Below are positions 1 through 6,320 of a stretch of DNA of 10,408 bases, in pieces. The stretch comes from an uncultured archaeon. GTDB lineage: Archaea > Halobacteriota > Methanosarcinia > Methanotrichales > Methanotrichaceae. Made by a program: the position numbers and the translations under genes. The stretch's first letter is position 1. Each line of letters begins with the position of its first letter. The notes under the pieces are model-generated. The model ran no database searches, was not told where the DNA came from, and saw only the letters and a list, made by a program, of their open reading frames with translations. Location of the stretch: positions 1 through 10,408 of the forward strand of contig CABMDX010000189.1 in assembly GCA_902385025.1 (NCBI GenBank), read 5' to 3'.

Positions 1-2
1 AT

Positions 3-326
3 CTGGAATACGACGCCCAGCAGACAGAAGACGTCGCCGCATATCTTGAAAGGACGATATCGCAAGATCAGATTTCCCTGACGATCTATGTGCATGAAGG
101 AGATCTGAATGGAACTATGCTCTCCGGCGTTCAGATTGCGGGAATGGATGCTGCAGGAAGCGAATTTAATGCAGCGACAAACTCAAGCGGCATTGCAGTC
201 ATCCGCGGAACTCCAGGGTCCTGGGAACTGACCTTCACAAAAGCAGGATACAGCTCCGTCAATAACCTGAGCTATGATGCAATTCAAACAGAGGAGGTTG
301 CTGCATACCTCAAGAAGGCAAACTAG
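3..326 (+). CDS. Surface/exported protein with tandem carboxypeptidase-regulatory-like repeats (3' end only)
   Basis: The reading frame is open from the window edge to TAG at 324-326, so only the C-terminal 107 residues are seen. The visible part holds one full repeat and the tail of the one before it: LEYDAQQTEDVAAYLERT is echoed about 80 residues later by LSYDAIQTEEVAAYLKKAN. Between them lies a beta-sandwich-like unit beginning LTIYVHEGDLNGT, with a central TNSSGIAVIRG stretch and an AGY turn. This pattern fits the carboxypeptidase-regulatory-like/PEGA-type Ig folds common in archaeal surface proteins. The upstream part, presumably with a signal peptide and more repeats, lies outside the window. 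The role is unknown; adhesion or a cell-surface structural function is inference. The protein ends right after the repeat with no C-terminal membrane anchor. A hairpin/T-run follows the stop. Confidence 0.8.
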   Translation: MEYDAQQTEDVAAYLERTISQDQISLTIYVHEGDLNGTMLSGVQIAGMDAAGSEFNAATNSSGIAVIRGTPGSWELTFTKAGYSSVNNLSYDAIQTEEVAAYLKKAN

Positions 327-353
327 CCAAAAATTAAGCTGCCATCCCTAAAT

Positions 354-381
354 CGAGGCTCCATCGCCTCGCACTTTTTTT
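354..381 (+). terminator. Hairpin plus T-run terminator after the repeat-domain gene
   Basis: A perfect 6-bp stem CGAGGC (354-359) / GCCTCG (366-371) encloses a TCCATC loop. Three bases later comes a run of seven T (375-381). It sits 27 nt after the stop of the repeat-domain gene. Archaeal RNA polymerase terminates mainly at U-runs, so the T-run alone could suffice. Confidence 0.6.
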
Positions 382-539
382 AGCTATGACGCTCGCATGT
401 GCCCTCCGAGCATCCTGCTCGATTGGGCTTTGGACAGCCACATGCACTTCCAGAGCATGCACTATAGCATCTAAACTGCTCCTCCTGGCCAGAAGCTATT
501 TACTCCATTTGCTGCATCATCCTAAATTAAGAGGGTTTG

Positions 540-1103
540 ATGATGCAGGCATCGATCAGTATCCTGATACTATTTTGCCTCATGGCAACGGCCATCGCTG
601 AGAACGATAGCACAGTCATGGGTCCCTATCAAATCTCGTTCGATCTGAGCGTCTCCAAGGAGTCATATATTATCAGTCCAAGAGAAGAGACGTCTCATTA
701 TGATCAGGGACCAATTAAATATAAATTGAAAATAAAAATAAAAAATGATACCGATTCCACGCATCTCATGACGTTATCGTTATCAAAAGGCGGAATCGAT
801 GCTTCTTTGACGCCCAAATCAATGCGGATGGGAATGAGAGAATCCTTCTTGAAAGCCGGACTCATTAATATCAACACCTCGGAAGGAGTGATAGATGGAA
901 AATGGGGTGCTATCTGCACAGGAGTTGCTCAATTGAAAGAATTAAAATTCCTCAAACCGATTCTTATAGAAACGTATCAGGTGTCGTATCACCCCTTCAA
1001 TGACACGACTGCGATCATAACCTCCACCTATCCCTGGAATGAAGGCACCATGCAATTCCTCAAGACCCTTCACATCGAGAGGATTAATGCAACTGCAAGT
1101 TGA
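540..1103 (+). CDS. Small exported protein of unknown function, sequon-rich
   Basis: I do not recognise this protein (187 residues from ATG 540). It starts with a typical signal peptide: hydrophobic SISILILFCLMATAIA, with likely cleavage after AIA before ENDST. The mature part is mostly polar and beta-rich, with a lysine-rich segment KYKLKIKIKND. It has five N-X-S/T sequons (NDS, NDT, NTS, NDT, NAT), which suits an exported, possibly N-glycosylated archaeal protein. There is no second membrane segment and no lipobox. Three start codons stack at 537 (TTG), 540 and 543 (ATG). GAGGG at 531-535 is 4 nt from ATG 540 and 7 nt from ATG 543, so either ATG is plausible. It is probably a single-gene unit, separated from the upstream gene by a terminator and convergent with the gene at 1315-1734. 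No clear TATA box was found; the 213-nt gap before it holds only the terminator. Confidence 0.75.
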   Translation: MMQASISILILFCLMATAIAENDSTVMGPYQISFDLSVSKESYIISPREETSHYDQGPIKYKLKIKIKNDTDSTHLMTLSLSKGGIDASLTPKSMRMGMRESFLKAGLININTSEGVIDGKWGAICTGVAQLKELKFLKPILIETYQVSYHPFNDTTAIITSTYPWNEGTMQFLKTLHIERINATAS

Positions 1104-1175
1104 TTTCTATTATTCCCTGCCCACTGCCACCACATGCCCCAGGCGGGCGGACATGCTCGATCGAATGTTAACGCC

Positions 1176-1203
1176 CTCAAAAGAATGCAGATTCCATTTT
1201 GAG
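1176..1203. repeat. Imperfect inverted repeat between convergent genes
   Basis: CTCAAAA (1176-1182) pairs perfectly with TTTTGAG (1197-1203). Inside it GAAT (1183-1186) pairs with ATTC (1191-1194), leaving a 4-nt loop and a 2-nt bulge. It lies in the 211-nt gap between two convergent genes and could fold in either transcript. No T-run follows it on either strand, so a terminator role is only a guess. Confidence 0.4.
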
Positions 1204-1314
1204 CCTTCGCTAATCCCTGCCAGATACTCTACCCGATTGGATTTCTGCCAGAGCCAACTTTAGCCAATCCACCTCATGCCGCTATCCAGAGTACGATGGT
1301 TCCTCAGAAAACCC

Positions 1315-1734
1315 TTAATCGCTCAGGCTGAATGCATCAAGTATCTCTTTAAACTCCACTGCAGTCAAAGAAGGACTCCTGGGCGTGATGATTATCACAT
1401 AACCGTCTTTAGTATAATCAATATAGCCCTTTAGATGCTCTCCGGTTGATGTTATAGTGTATTGAGCACCGTCTTTCGTATGTCCGCTATCCTTCGGCAG
1501 CTCGGCTATATTCATCAGATGAACCACATTATTTGCCATTTTCACAGTTGTTTTGACCATATCCTGGCCGTCAAAGGTAAAATTTTCAGATCCACGATGA
1601 GACAGAGCGGCACTCGGCTGGGATAATTCGAAAACAGATGATTTATTGTCCGCAGCCATATTCCCGGCATGGCCTGGAAATATCATTCCTGAGAGCATGA
1701 AAATCAATAATCCATATCCAGCGATGCTTTTCAT
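1315..1734 (-). CDS. Small exported protein of unknown function
   Basis: I do not recognise this 139-residue protein. It begins with a signal peptide, MKSIAGYGLLIFMLSGMIFP, with likely cleavage after GHA (residue 23). The mature part has two sequons (NKS, NFT) and a soluble, alternating beta-strand-like pattern ending in a short helix (VEFKEILDAFSLSD). The reading frame stays open upstream to an ATG at 1830, but that start has no ribosome binding site and would bury the signal peptide. GGAGGG lies 6 nt before ATG 1734, which decides the start. It is monocistronic as far as can be seen: the neighbour downstream is convergent, and the transporter operon upstream ends at 2043 on the same strand, 308 nt away, with a separate TATA box in between. 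Confidence 0.75.
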   Translation of the reverse strand: MKSIAGYGLLIFMLSGMIFPGHAGNMAADNKSSVFELSQPSAALSHRGSENFTFDGQDMVKTTVKMANNVVHLMNIAELPKDSGHTKDGAQYTITSTGEHLKGYIDYTKDGYVIIITPRSPSLTAVEFKEILDAFSLSD

Positions 1735-2042
1735 TCTCGGCCCTCCTAATTTGTCACCAACCCGAACATAGCCACCGTGCATAGCCCAACACCAGGAGGC
1801 ACACGCATCCTCTTTTGGAGAATAGAGCATAAGCCATGTATAGCAGGTGAGATGATTATGCTATGGGTCATATTCTACTATTCCATAAATCATCCATTTC
1901 ATGAATATAAATACCTGGTATAGGGCAGAGAATATCGCCAACGGAGCGGTAGTCAAAGAGCCATGATCCATTTCGACGGTAGGATTAAAATTAGCAAATA
2001 GTGTTACCGAAAATCTTATAATTATGATGGAACAAGTACCAT
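1735..2042. other. Intergenic stretch: operon 3' end and leader of the exported protein
   Basis: These 308 nt hold no supported gene. On the - strand the right part is the 3' flank of the transporter operon, with short T-rich tracts but no convincing hairpin terminator. The left part is the promoter and an apparently long (about 145 nt) leader of the gene starting at 1734. The frame upstream of 1734 is open back to 1830 but lacks a ribosome binding site. Confidence 0.5.
1904..1911 (-). promoter_or_regulatory. TATA box candidate for the exported protein at 1315-1734
   Basis: The - strand reads TTTATATT, close to the archaeal TATA consensus TTTATATA. A start site about 25 nt downstream would fall near 1880, giving a leader of roughly 145 nt before ATG 1734. 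No better box is seen nearer the gene. Confidence 0.45.
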
Positions 2043-2243
2043 TCAGTCGGATCGGTCAATCCACTCCATCATGGCTGTAGAGGCTCCTCTCACGATAACG
2101 CGGTCAAAAACATCCTTAACCAACAGTGAGAGGCCTGGTCCAAATTTCTCATGAGATAGATCGATCCGGCATACTTGTCCGCTGAGGGCCAGTAAGCCAC
2201 CTGCCACCTCAAACCCTTTTAAGCCTTCCTTCTCCAAGGACAT
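2043..2243 (-). CDS. Small ORF at the end of the ABC importer operon, unknown function
   Basis: This is a 66-residue frame that begins inside the last codons of the second ATPase gene (35-nt overlap) and runs to TGA at 2043-2045. ATG 2243 has GAGG three bases upstream. A GTG at 2207 just after the ATPase stop, preceded by GGAGAAGGAAGG, is an alternative start giving about 54 residues. The sequence includes LLALSGQVCRIDLSHEKFG and a C-terminal segment VKDVFDRVIVRGASTAMMEW; I recognise no family. It has no membrane segment or signal peptide, so the product would be cytoplasmic. It could be a real small protein co-transcribed with the importer, or the remnant of a longer one. Position, overlap and the lack of a terminator before it favour coding; shortness leaves real doubt. 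Confidence 0.45.
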   Translation of the reverse strand: MSLEKEGLKGFEVAGGLLALSGQVCRIDLSHEKFGPGLSLLVKDVFDRVIVRGASTAMMEWIDRSD

Positions 2244-2922
2244 AAACCTCATGGGCCATGAACCGAACCACATCAGCCTGGTGTGATATCAGAAGATAGC
2301 TCAGACCTCTTTCCTTTTGCAGTTTTTTTAAGAGGGTCAGAATATATGCCTGCACCGACAGATCCAGTGCAGAAGTGGGCTCATCCAGGATCATGACCTT
2401 GGGGTTTAGGAGCAAAACACGAGCCAGAACAATCCTCTGATTCTGGCCTCCAGAAACCTGGCCCGGACAGCGGCAGAGCAGCTCCTCTGAGAGGCCCACA
2501 GTATTCAGGATATCGCTTGTTCTCGCTCTCCAATGTCTCTTTGGAATTCTCAGGAGGCCGAGCACCTCATGAATCGACCCCTCTATGCTTTTCCTGGGAT
2601 TCAAAGAGCCTTCAGGGTCCTGAAAAATCATTTGCACGGACCTTCGAAAATCCAAATACTCCTTTCCGGACAGGGGACGAATATCCTTCCCCTGAAAGGA
2701 GACGATCCCCGATGAGGGGTGCTCAAGCCCTGCCATGATCTTGGCCAGAGTTGTTTTTCCAGAGCCTGAGACGCCCATAAGCCCAAGGGTTTCACCCTCC
2801 ACCAGCTCCATAGATATATCTTTCAGGATAGAGCGCCTCTTCTTGAATATCAGGCCCTGCTCATGCTCCAGAGAGATTCCCTCGGCATTCAGCAGCGCCA
2901 GCATCTCACCTGCCTGCCGCAT
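2209..2922 (-). CDS. ABC importer ATPase, DppF/OppF/NikE type
   Basis: This is the second nucleotide-binding subunit of the peptide/nickel-type importer, hydrolysing ATP at the cytoplasmic face together with the preceding ATPase. All ABC motifs are present in the 237 residues: Walker A GVSGSGKTT (50-58), Q-loop MIFQDP (98-103), signature VSGGQNQR (156-163), Walker B VMILDEPTSALD (176-187) and switch His214 in LLISHQ. The protein stops soon after the last strand, without the C-terminal oligopeptide-transport domain seen in the partner. This fits the shorter DppF/NikE class. Its start lies within the 3' end of the preceding ATPase gene; ATG 2922 (34-nt overlap) and ATG 2904 (16-nt overlap) are both possible, and neither has a well-spaced ribosome site. 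The signature carries Asn where most family members have Arg, Gln or Leu (SGGQxQR); the partner shares this change. Confidence 0.93.
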   Translation of the reverse strand: MRQAGEMLALLNAEGISLEHEQGLIFKKRRSILKDISMELVEGETLGLMGVSGSGKTTLAKIMAGLEHPSSGIVSFQGKDIRPLSGKEYLDFRRSVQMIFQDPEGSLNPRKSIEGSIHEVLGLLRIPKRHWRARTSDILNTVGLSEELLCRCPGQVSGGQNQRIVLARVLLLNPKVMILDEPTSALDLSVQAYILTLLKKLQKERGLSYLLISHQADVVRFMAHEVYVLGEGRLKRV

Positions 2923-3920
2923 GATTCGTGCCTGTCGTCTGAGCAGCCGCTCATGCCAATCTTCTTGCTATTGGAGCTGCTTTTCGCGACCGCCATCATG
3001 GGTGGAGCTTCTTTGCACAGAGCGGTCATCTGGCTGCAGCGGGGATGATATCTGCAGCCAGAGGGAGGTTGAATGAGAGATGGCGAACTTCCCGGTATGG
3101 GATTGTACCCGTTCTCTGGCAGGCAGCCCTTCAGAGCCCTGCTATAGGGATGCAAAGGATTCTCAAAGACCTCCGAGCTCAGGCCGATCTCCACAATTTG
3201 CCCGCAATACATCACAGCCATCCTATCCGAGACAGCAGATGCCATGGAGAGATCATGGGTTATGAGCAGCAGTGACGCTCCCCATTGCTCCTTGATGCTT
3301 GAGAGTTCCCGAATCGCCTGCCGGGCAAGAGCGTCATCGAGCCCTTTCGTGGGCTCATCTGCTATGATTATCCTGGGAGAAAGGATCACGGATGTTGATA
3401 TCATTGCCCTCTGATTCATGCCTCCTGAGAGCTCAAATGGATACATCTTCAAAATGCCTCCGCCCTCCAGGCCAAAGGAGATCGCGACCTTTTCTGCCAA
3501 TTTCCGTGAGCTTTTCTTAGAGCGGCCCCTGTGCACGCATAGAGGCTCTGCAATCTGATCTTCCATGCGGATGAGGGGGTTATGAGCCAGTGTTGGATTC
3601 TGGAATACCATGGAGATCTGGCTCCCTCTTATGCGAGAGATATCTTTCTCTGAGAGGCAAAGAAGATCTCTGTCTCCAAAAACCACGCTTCCTGAGACTA
3701 CTGCATTGCCAGGAAGGAGCCTCAGTATCGCAGAAGCTAGCACGGACTTTCCGCAACCGGTCTCTCCTACCAGGGCCAGAATTTCTTTCTCCCACAGATC
3801 AAAGGATATATCCTGCGCTGCCATTACACTACCGAGAGTTGTCGGAAAGCTGACCGAGAGGCCCTCGACCTTCAGTATCCGCCTCTGCTGATGCTTTTCC
3901 GGAGAAATGCCTGGGTACAT
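2889..3920 (-). CDS. ABC importer ATPase, DppD/OppD/NikD type, with Cys-rich C-terminal domain
   Basis: First ATPase subunit of the importer (343 residues). It has Walker A GETGCGKS (52-59), Q-loop VFQNP (105-109), signature LSGGMNQR (164-171), Walker B IIIADEPTKGLD (184-195) and switch His222 in ITHD. After the ATPase core comes the oligopeptide/dipeptide transporter C-terminal region: NPLHPYSRAL (254-263), then CRYHPRC (289-295), Cys302 and a final RCWRC (339-343). In this family such cysteines are conserved, and a [4Fe-4S] cluster has been described in some DppD proteins. Here the stretch between the third Cys and the last Cys pair is unusually long and contains two extra cysteines (326 and 334). 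ATG 3920 overlaps the TAA of the upstream permease (TAATG), which fixes the start. The reading frame is open further upstream, but that part lies inside the permease gene. The substrate cannot be told from the ATPase. Confidence 0.95.
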   Translation of the reverse strand: MYPGISPEKHQQRRILKVEGLSVSFPTTLGSVMAAQDISFDLWEKEILALVGETGCGKSVLASAILRLLPGNAVVSGSVVFGDRDLLCLSEKDISRIRGSQISMVFQNPTLAHNPLIRMEDQIAEPLCVHRGRSKKSSRKLAEKVAISFGLEGGGILKMYPFELSGGMNQRAMISTSVILSPRIIIADEPTKGLDDALARQAIRELSSIKEQWGASLLLITHDLSMASAVSDRMAVMYCGQIVEIGLSSEVFENPLHPYSRALKGCLPENGYNPIPGSSPSLIQPPSGCRYHPRCSQMTALCKEAPPMMAVAKSSSNSKKIGMSGCSDDRHESCGRQVRCWRC

Positions 3921-4876
3921 TATTCGATTCTCTCCGTTTCCAGATCCCGCTCCTCCAATGCAAATCCCATCAGAATTACAGAGAGTACCGATAGGCTGAT
4001 GCATAATCCCGGAGGCAGATACCACCACCAGTAGCCATTGATAAAGCCTCCTCGGGTGAATGCGAAATTGATCATCATACCCCAGCTCTTCATGCTGGCA
4101 TCGCCCAGGCCCAGGAAAGAAATGGAAGCTTCTGCGATCATGGCAGAGGCGACGGCCAGCAGGAATTTGGGAAGTATGACATAAAAGATATTGGGCAGCA
4201 CATCAGAGAAAATGATATGCAGATCTGAGAAGCCCATTGATCGGGACCCTTCTATGAAGCTCATCTCTCTGATCTGCAGGGTCTTGGACCGGATAACCCT
4301 GGCAGTGGAGGTCCACCACAGGCAACCCAGGAGAAGTGCCACCATCCAGAAGCTGGGCTTCAGGAATGCTGCTAATACAATTATGAGAGGAATTTGGGGG
4401 ATCATAAGAAAGATATCCGTTATGCCCATGAGAATCTCATCAACCAATCCCTTGTAGTATCCGGAGAGCAGACCGATTAAGGTGCCCAAAAACGTCGAAA
4501 GCAATGCGGCTCCGAAGCCCACGATCAATGAGACCTTCGAGCCGTAAATCAGCTCGGAGAGGATATCATTCCCTAGGTCGTTCGTGCCAAGAAAGTGGCC
4601 CCACCCAGGGGGTAAGAATGGTTGAAACCGCACCCAGGGGTCGCAGGGCGCAATGGCAAAGGAGAAAGAGGCCATGAGCAAAAAAGAGAGAAAGAGCATC
4701 AATCCAAGGAATCCGGGGAAGCTGAAAGAGCCGGGCCCAAAATGGCCTCTCTCATGACGATTCATGCTTGCGGCATCACCCGTGCCGGGATTTACAGTTC
4801 CCGCTTCCCTTTTTGTTGCTTGTTGGCCGCTGGATCTGGCTGAATTGAAAAAGCCCAATTCTTGCAGTCCTGCCAT
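3920..4876 (-). CDS. ABC importer permease, DppC/OppC/NikC type
   Basis: Second membrane subunit of the importer (318 residues). A polar N-terminal tail of about 50 residues precedes the first membrane segment (near 55-76). The family hallmark LGTNDLGNDILSELIYGSKV spans 96-115. The ATPase-contacting EAA-type loop is near 206-230 (SFIEGSRSMGFSDLHIIFSD), followed by AEASISFLGLG (248-258). About six membrane helices can be drawn. The start is taken as ATG 4876, 2 nt after the previous permease's TAA, because GAGGTG at 4887-4892 lies 9 nt upstream. A GTG at 4888 is the alternative start. An internal ATG at residue 38 would remove most of the tail. It overlaps the following ATPase gene as TAATG, which indicates translational coupling. 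Confidence 0.94.
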   Translation of the reverse strand: MAGLQELGFFNSARSSGQQATKREAGTVNPGTGDAASMNRHERGHFGPGSFSFPGFLGLMLFLSFLLMASFSFAIAPCDPWVRFQPFLPPGWGHFLGTNDLGNDILSELIYGSKVSLIVGFGAALLSTFLGTLIGLLSGYYKGLVDEILMGITDIFLMIPQIPLIIVLAAFLKPSFWMVALLLGCLWWTSTARVIRSKTLQIREMSFIEGSRSMGFSDLHIIFSDVLPNIFYVILPKFLLAVASAMIAEASISFLGLGDASMKSWGMMINFAFTRGGFINGYWWWYLPPGLCISLSVLSVILMGFALEERDLETERIE

Positions 4877-4878
4877 TT

Positions 4879-5823
4879 TTACTGCCACCTCACGCGAGGG
4901 TCAATGCGACTGTATTGCAGATCTGCGAGCAAATTGGCGAGAATGACCATGATCGTGACTATGAGAAAAGATCCCTGCAAGACGGGGTAATCCCGAGAGA
5001 GAAGTGAATCGTAGATGAGATTTCCCATGCCATTCATGGAAAAGACTATTTCGATGAATAATGCCCCGCTGAATATGAACCCAAAATCAAGAGCAATGAT
5101 AGTGATGATCGGTAAAAGGGCATTTTTGAAGCAATGGCGGAATAAGATCTCATTGCCATAAAGCCCTTTGGCACGGGCATATGCAGCATACAGTGACCTG
5201 CGCTCCACAAGAACGCTTCCCCGCATGATCATAAAATTTCTCGAAACCGAAAATAAGCTCATTACCAGAATGGGAAGCATGAGATGGTGGGCAATATCCA
5301 AAAATGATCCTGTGGAATAGAGCCCCTTGAGAGGAAACAGTCCGAGCCGAAATGAGAAAAGATAAAGGGCGAGCAGGGATAAAAAATAGGGAGGGGTGCA
5401 GTAGATCATCAGGAAAAAGGCGGTATTCACCCTCTCCATGCCACATCCTCTCTTCCAGCCGGCCAGGCCTCCAAGGATCGTGCCAAATATAGCTCCTGCA
5501 GATAAGGATGGAACTGCCAGCAGAAGCGTCCACTTCATGCGGGAAAGAATCAGGCTACTTACACTGGAATGAAGATGATAGGAGTATCCCAGATCAAAAC
5601 TGAGAATGGATCTCCAGTAAGCCAGATATTGCTCATGAAGAGGCAGATCAAGCCCCATGAGGCTGCGTAGCTCTGAGGCCGAGCCTTCTGTCAGATACGC
5701 ATCTTCACCCAGGAGATTGGTGAGCGGATCGCCTGGCATGCTCCTTGGAATTATGAAATTCAAAGAGACAATAAGAAATAAGGCAAGAATGCATCGAAGT
5801 AACCTTTTTTTGGCAGGAGACAT
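4879..5823 (-). CDS. ABC importer permease, DppB/OppB/NikB type
   Basis: First membrane subunit of the importer, 314 residues, the usual family length. TM1 is near 8-26, followed by PRSMPGDPL (26-34), where nearly all members have a GDP motif. The large extracytoplasmic loop contains LDLPLHEQYLAYW (58-70). The EAA-type ATPase-contact loop is at about 213-234 (AAYARAKGLYGNEILFRHCF), and the C-terminus is the typical DPRVRW. The frame is open upstream to 5979, but that stretch overlaps the methyltransferase remnant. ATG 5823 is preceded by GAGGT four bases away, so it is the start. The ribosome site overlaps the TGA of the upstream remnant, so this gene was built to be translated directly after it. 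Confidence 0.94.
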   Translation of the reverse strand: MSPAKKRLLRCILALFLIVSLNFIIPRSMPGDPLTNLLGEDAYLTEGSASELRSLMGLDLPLHEQYLAYWRSILSFDLGYSYHLHSSVSSLILSRMKWTLLLAVPSLSAGAIFGTILGGLAGWKRGCGMERVNTAFFLMIYCTPPYFLSLLALYLFSFRLGLFPLKGLYSTGSFLDIAHHLMLPILVMSLFSVSRNFMIMRGSVLVERRSLYAAYARAKGLYGNEILFRHCFKNALLPIITIIALDFGFIFSGALFIEIVFSMNGMGNLIYDSLLSRDYPVLQGSFLIVTIMVILANLLADLQYSRIDPRVRWQ

Positions 5824-5830
5824 AATTACC

Positions 5831-6318
5831 TCATCCTGGATTTTCCGAAGTAATATAGAGAAGCGCATCTCTGACAGAGAACGAGACCCAGTGGCCATCG
5901 CTTTTCTCTGATAGCCTTCCCCCTCTGCAGAGGTGCCCTGCCACTTCCACCGGATCGACCTCATTTTGCTCCTTTTCAATGAGGGAAATCTTTTCGAGAT
6001 CGGCCTTTATTGCCTTTTGTTGGAGAATCTTGAGTTGATATCGGGAAGGACAAACAGCAATGGTCCTGTTCGTCTTTCTCGAAAATGGAATGCAATAGGC
6101 ACCGGTTCCTGCTTCAATATCCAAAAAGCTCGAGCCTGGCAAAATAAGGGAGGAGATCATGGTGAGGATCTCCCGCGGTTAGCCAGAATTGTTGGCCACC
6201 TGGTCATAGACCTGGTAGTCTGCCAGTATCGGTCGACGGTTATATTCTGCTGCTTTGATATGCGCTTACAGCTCTTGTTTCTTATAAAATCCACCCATAA
6301 ATTCGTCCAATGGCTCAT
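5831..6318 (-). pseudogene. Decayed class I SAM-dependent methyltransferase within the importer operon
   Basis: ATG 6318 follows the solute-binding protein's TGA by 2 nt. The N-terminus MSHWTNLWVDFIRNKS continues to DRYWQ in one frame. It then resumes one frame over near 6220 as DYQVYDQVANNSG, reaches a TAA at 6179-6181, and goes on with PREILTMISSL and the SAM-binding motif I. Motif I reads LDIEAGTGAY, where active class I enzymes have LDIGAGTG, so the first glycine is Glu. The acidic residue expected after strand 2 is replaced (AVCPS instead of the usual AVEPS/AVDPS). After NEVDPVEV the frame passes quickly to RLSEKSDGHWVSFSVRDALLYI, which resembles the C-terminal end of such enzymes, so a central segment appears lost. 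Only about 162 codons remain against the usual 250 or so. From memory, this methyltransferase type accompanies nickel/peptide ABC importers in several anaerobes. The substrate is unknown. The gene is almost certainly non-functional. Confidence 0.8.
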
Positions 6319-6320
6319 CT

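Noticed and set aside
386..601. Open + strand frame of 71 codons after the terminator
   Set aside because: Cys/Leu-rich composition with no family look, no ribosome site, and its end overlaps the better-supported signal-peptide gene in another frame.
704..919. Open - strand frame inside the gene at 540-1103
   Set aside because: Antisense shadow of a gene with a signal peptide and sequons.
1039..1263. Open + strand frame spanning the end of the exported protein gene and the gap
   Set aside because: It overlaps the real gene out of frame and looks like random translation; no ribosome site.
3580..3891. Several overlapping frames on both strands in the DppD-type gene
   Set aside because: Shadows of the Walker A-containing ATPase gene.
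5824..5979. N-terminal extension of the DppB-type permease to an ATG at 5979
   Set aside because: The added residues are polar and unlike the family, overlap the methyltransferase remnant, and the ATG at 5823 has its own GAGGT site.
6179..6230. Programmed frameshifting or stop-codon recoding in the methyltransferase
   Set aside because: The stop is TAA, not UAG (pyrrolysine) or UGA (selenocysteine). The frame change is not at a slippery run, and key residues and a central segment are also lost, so decay explains it better.
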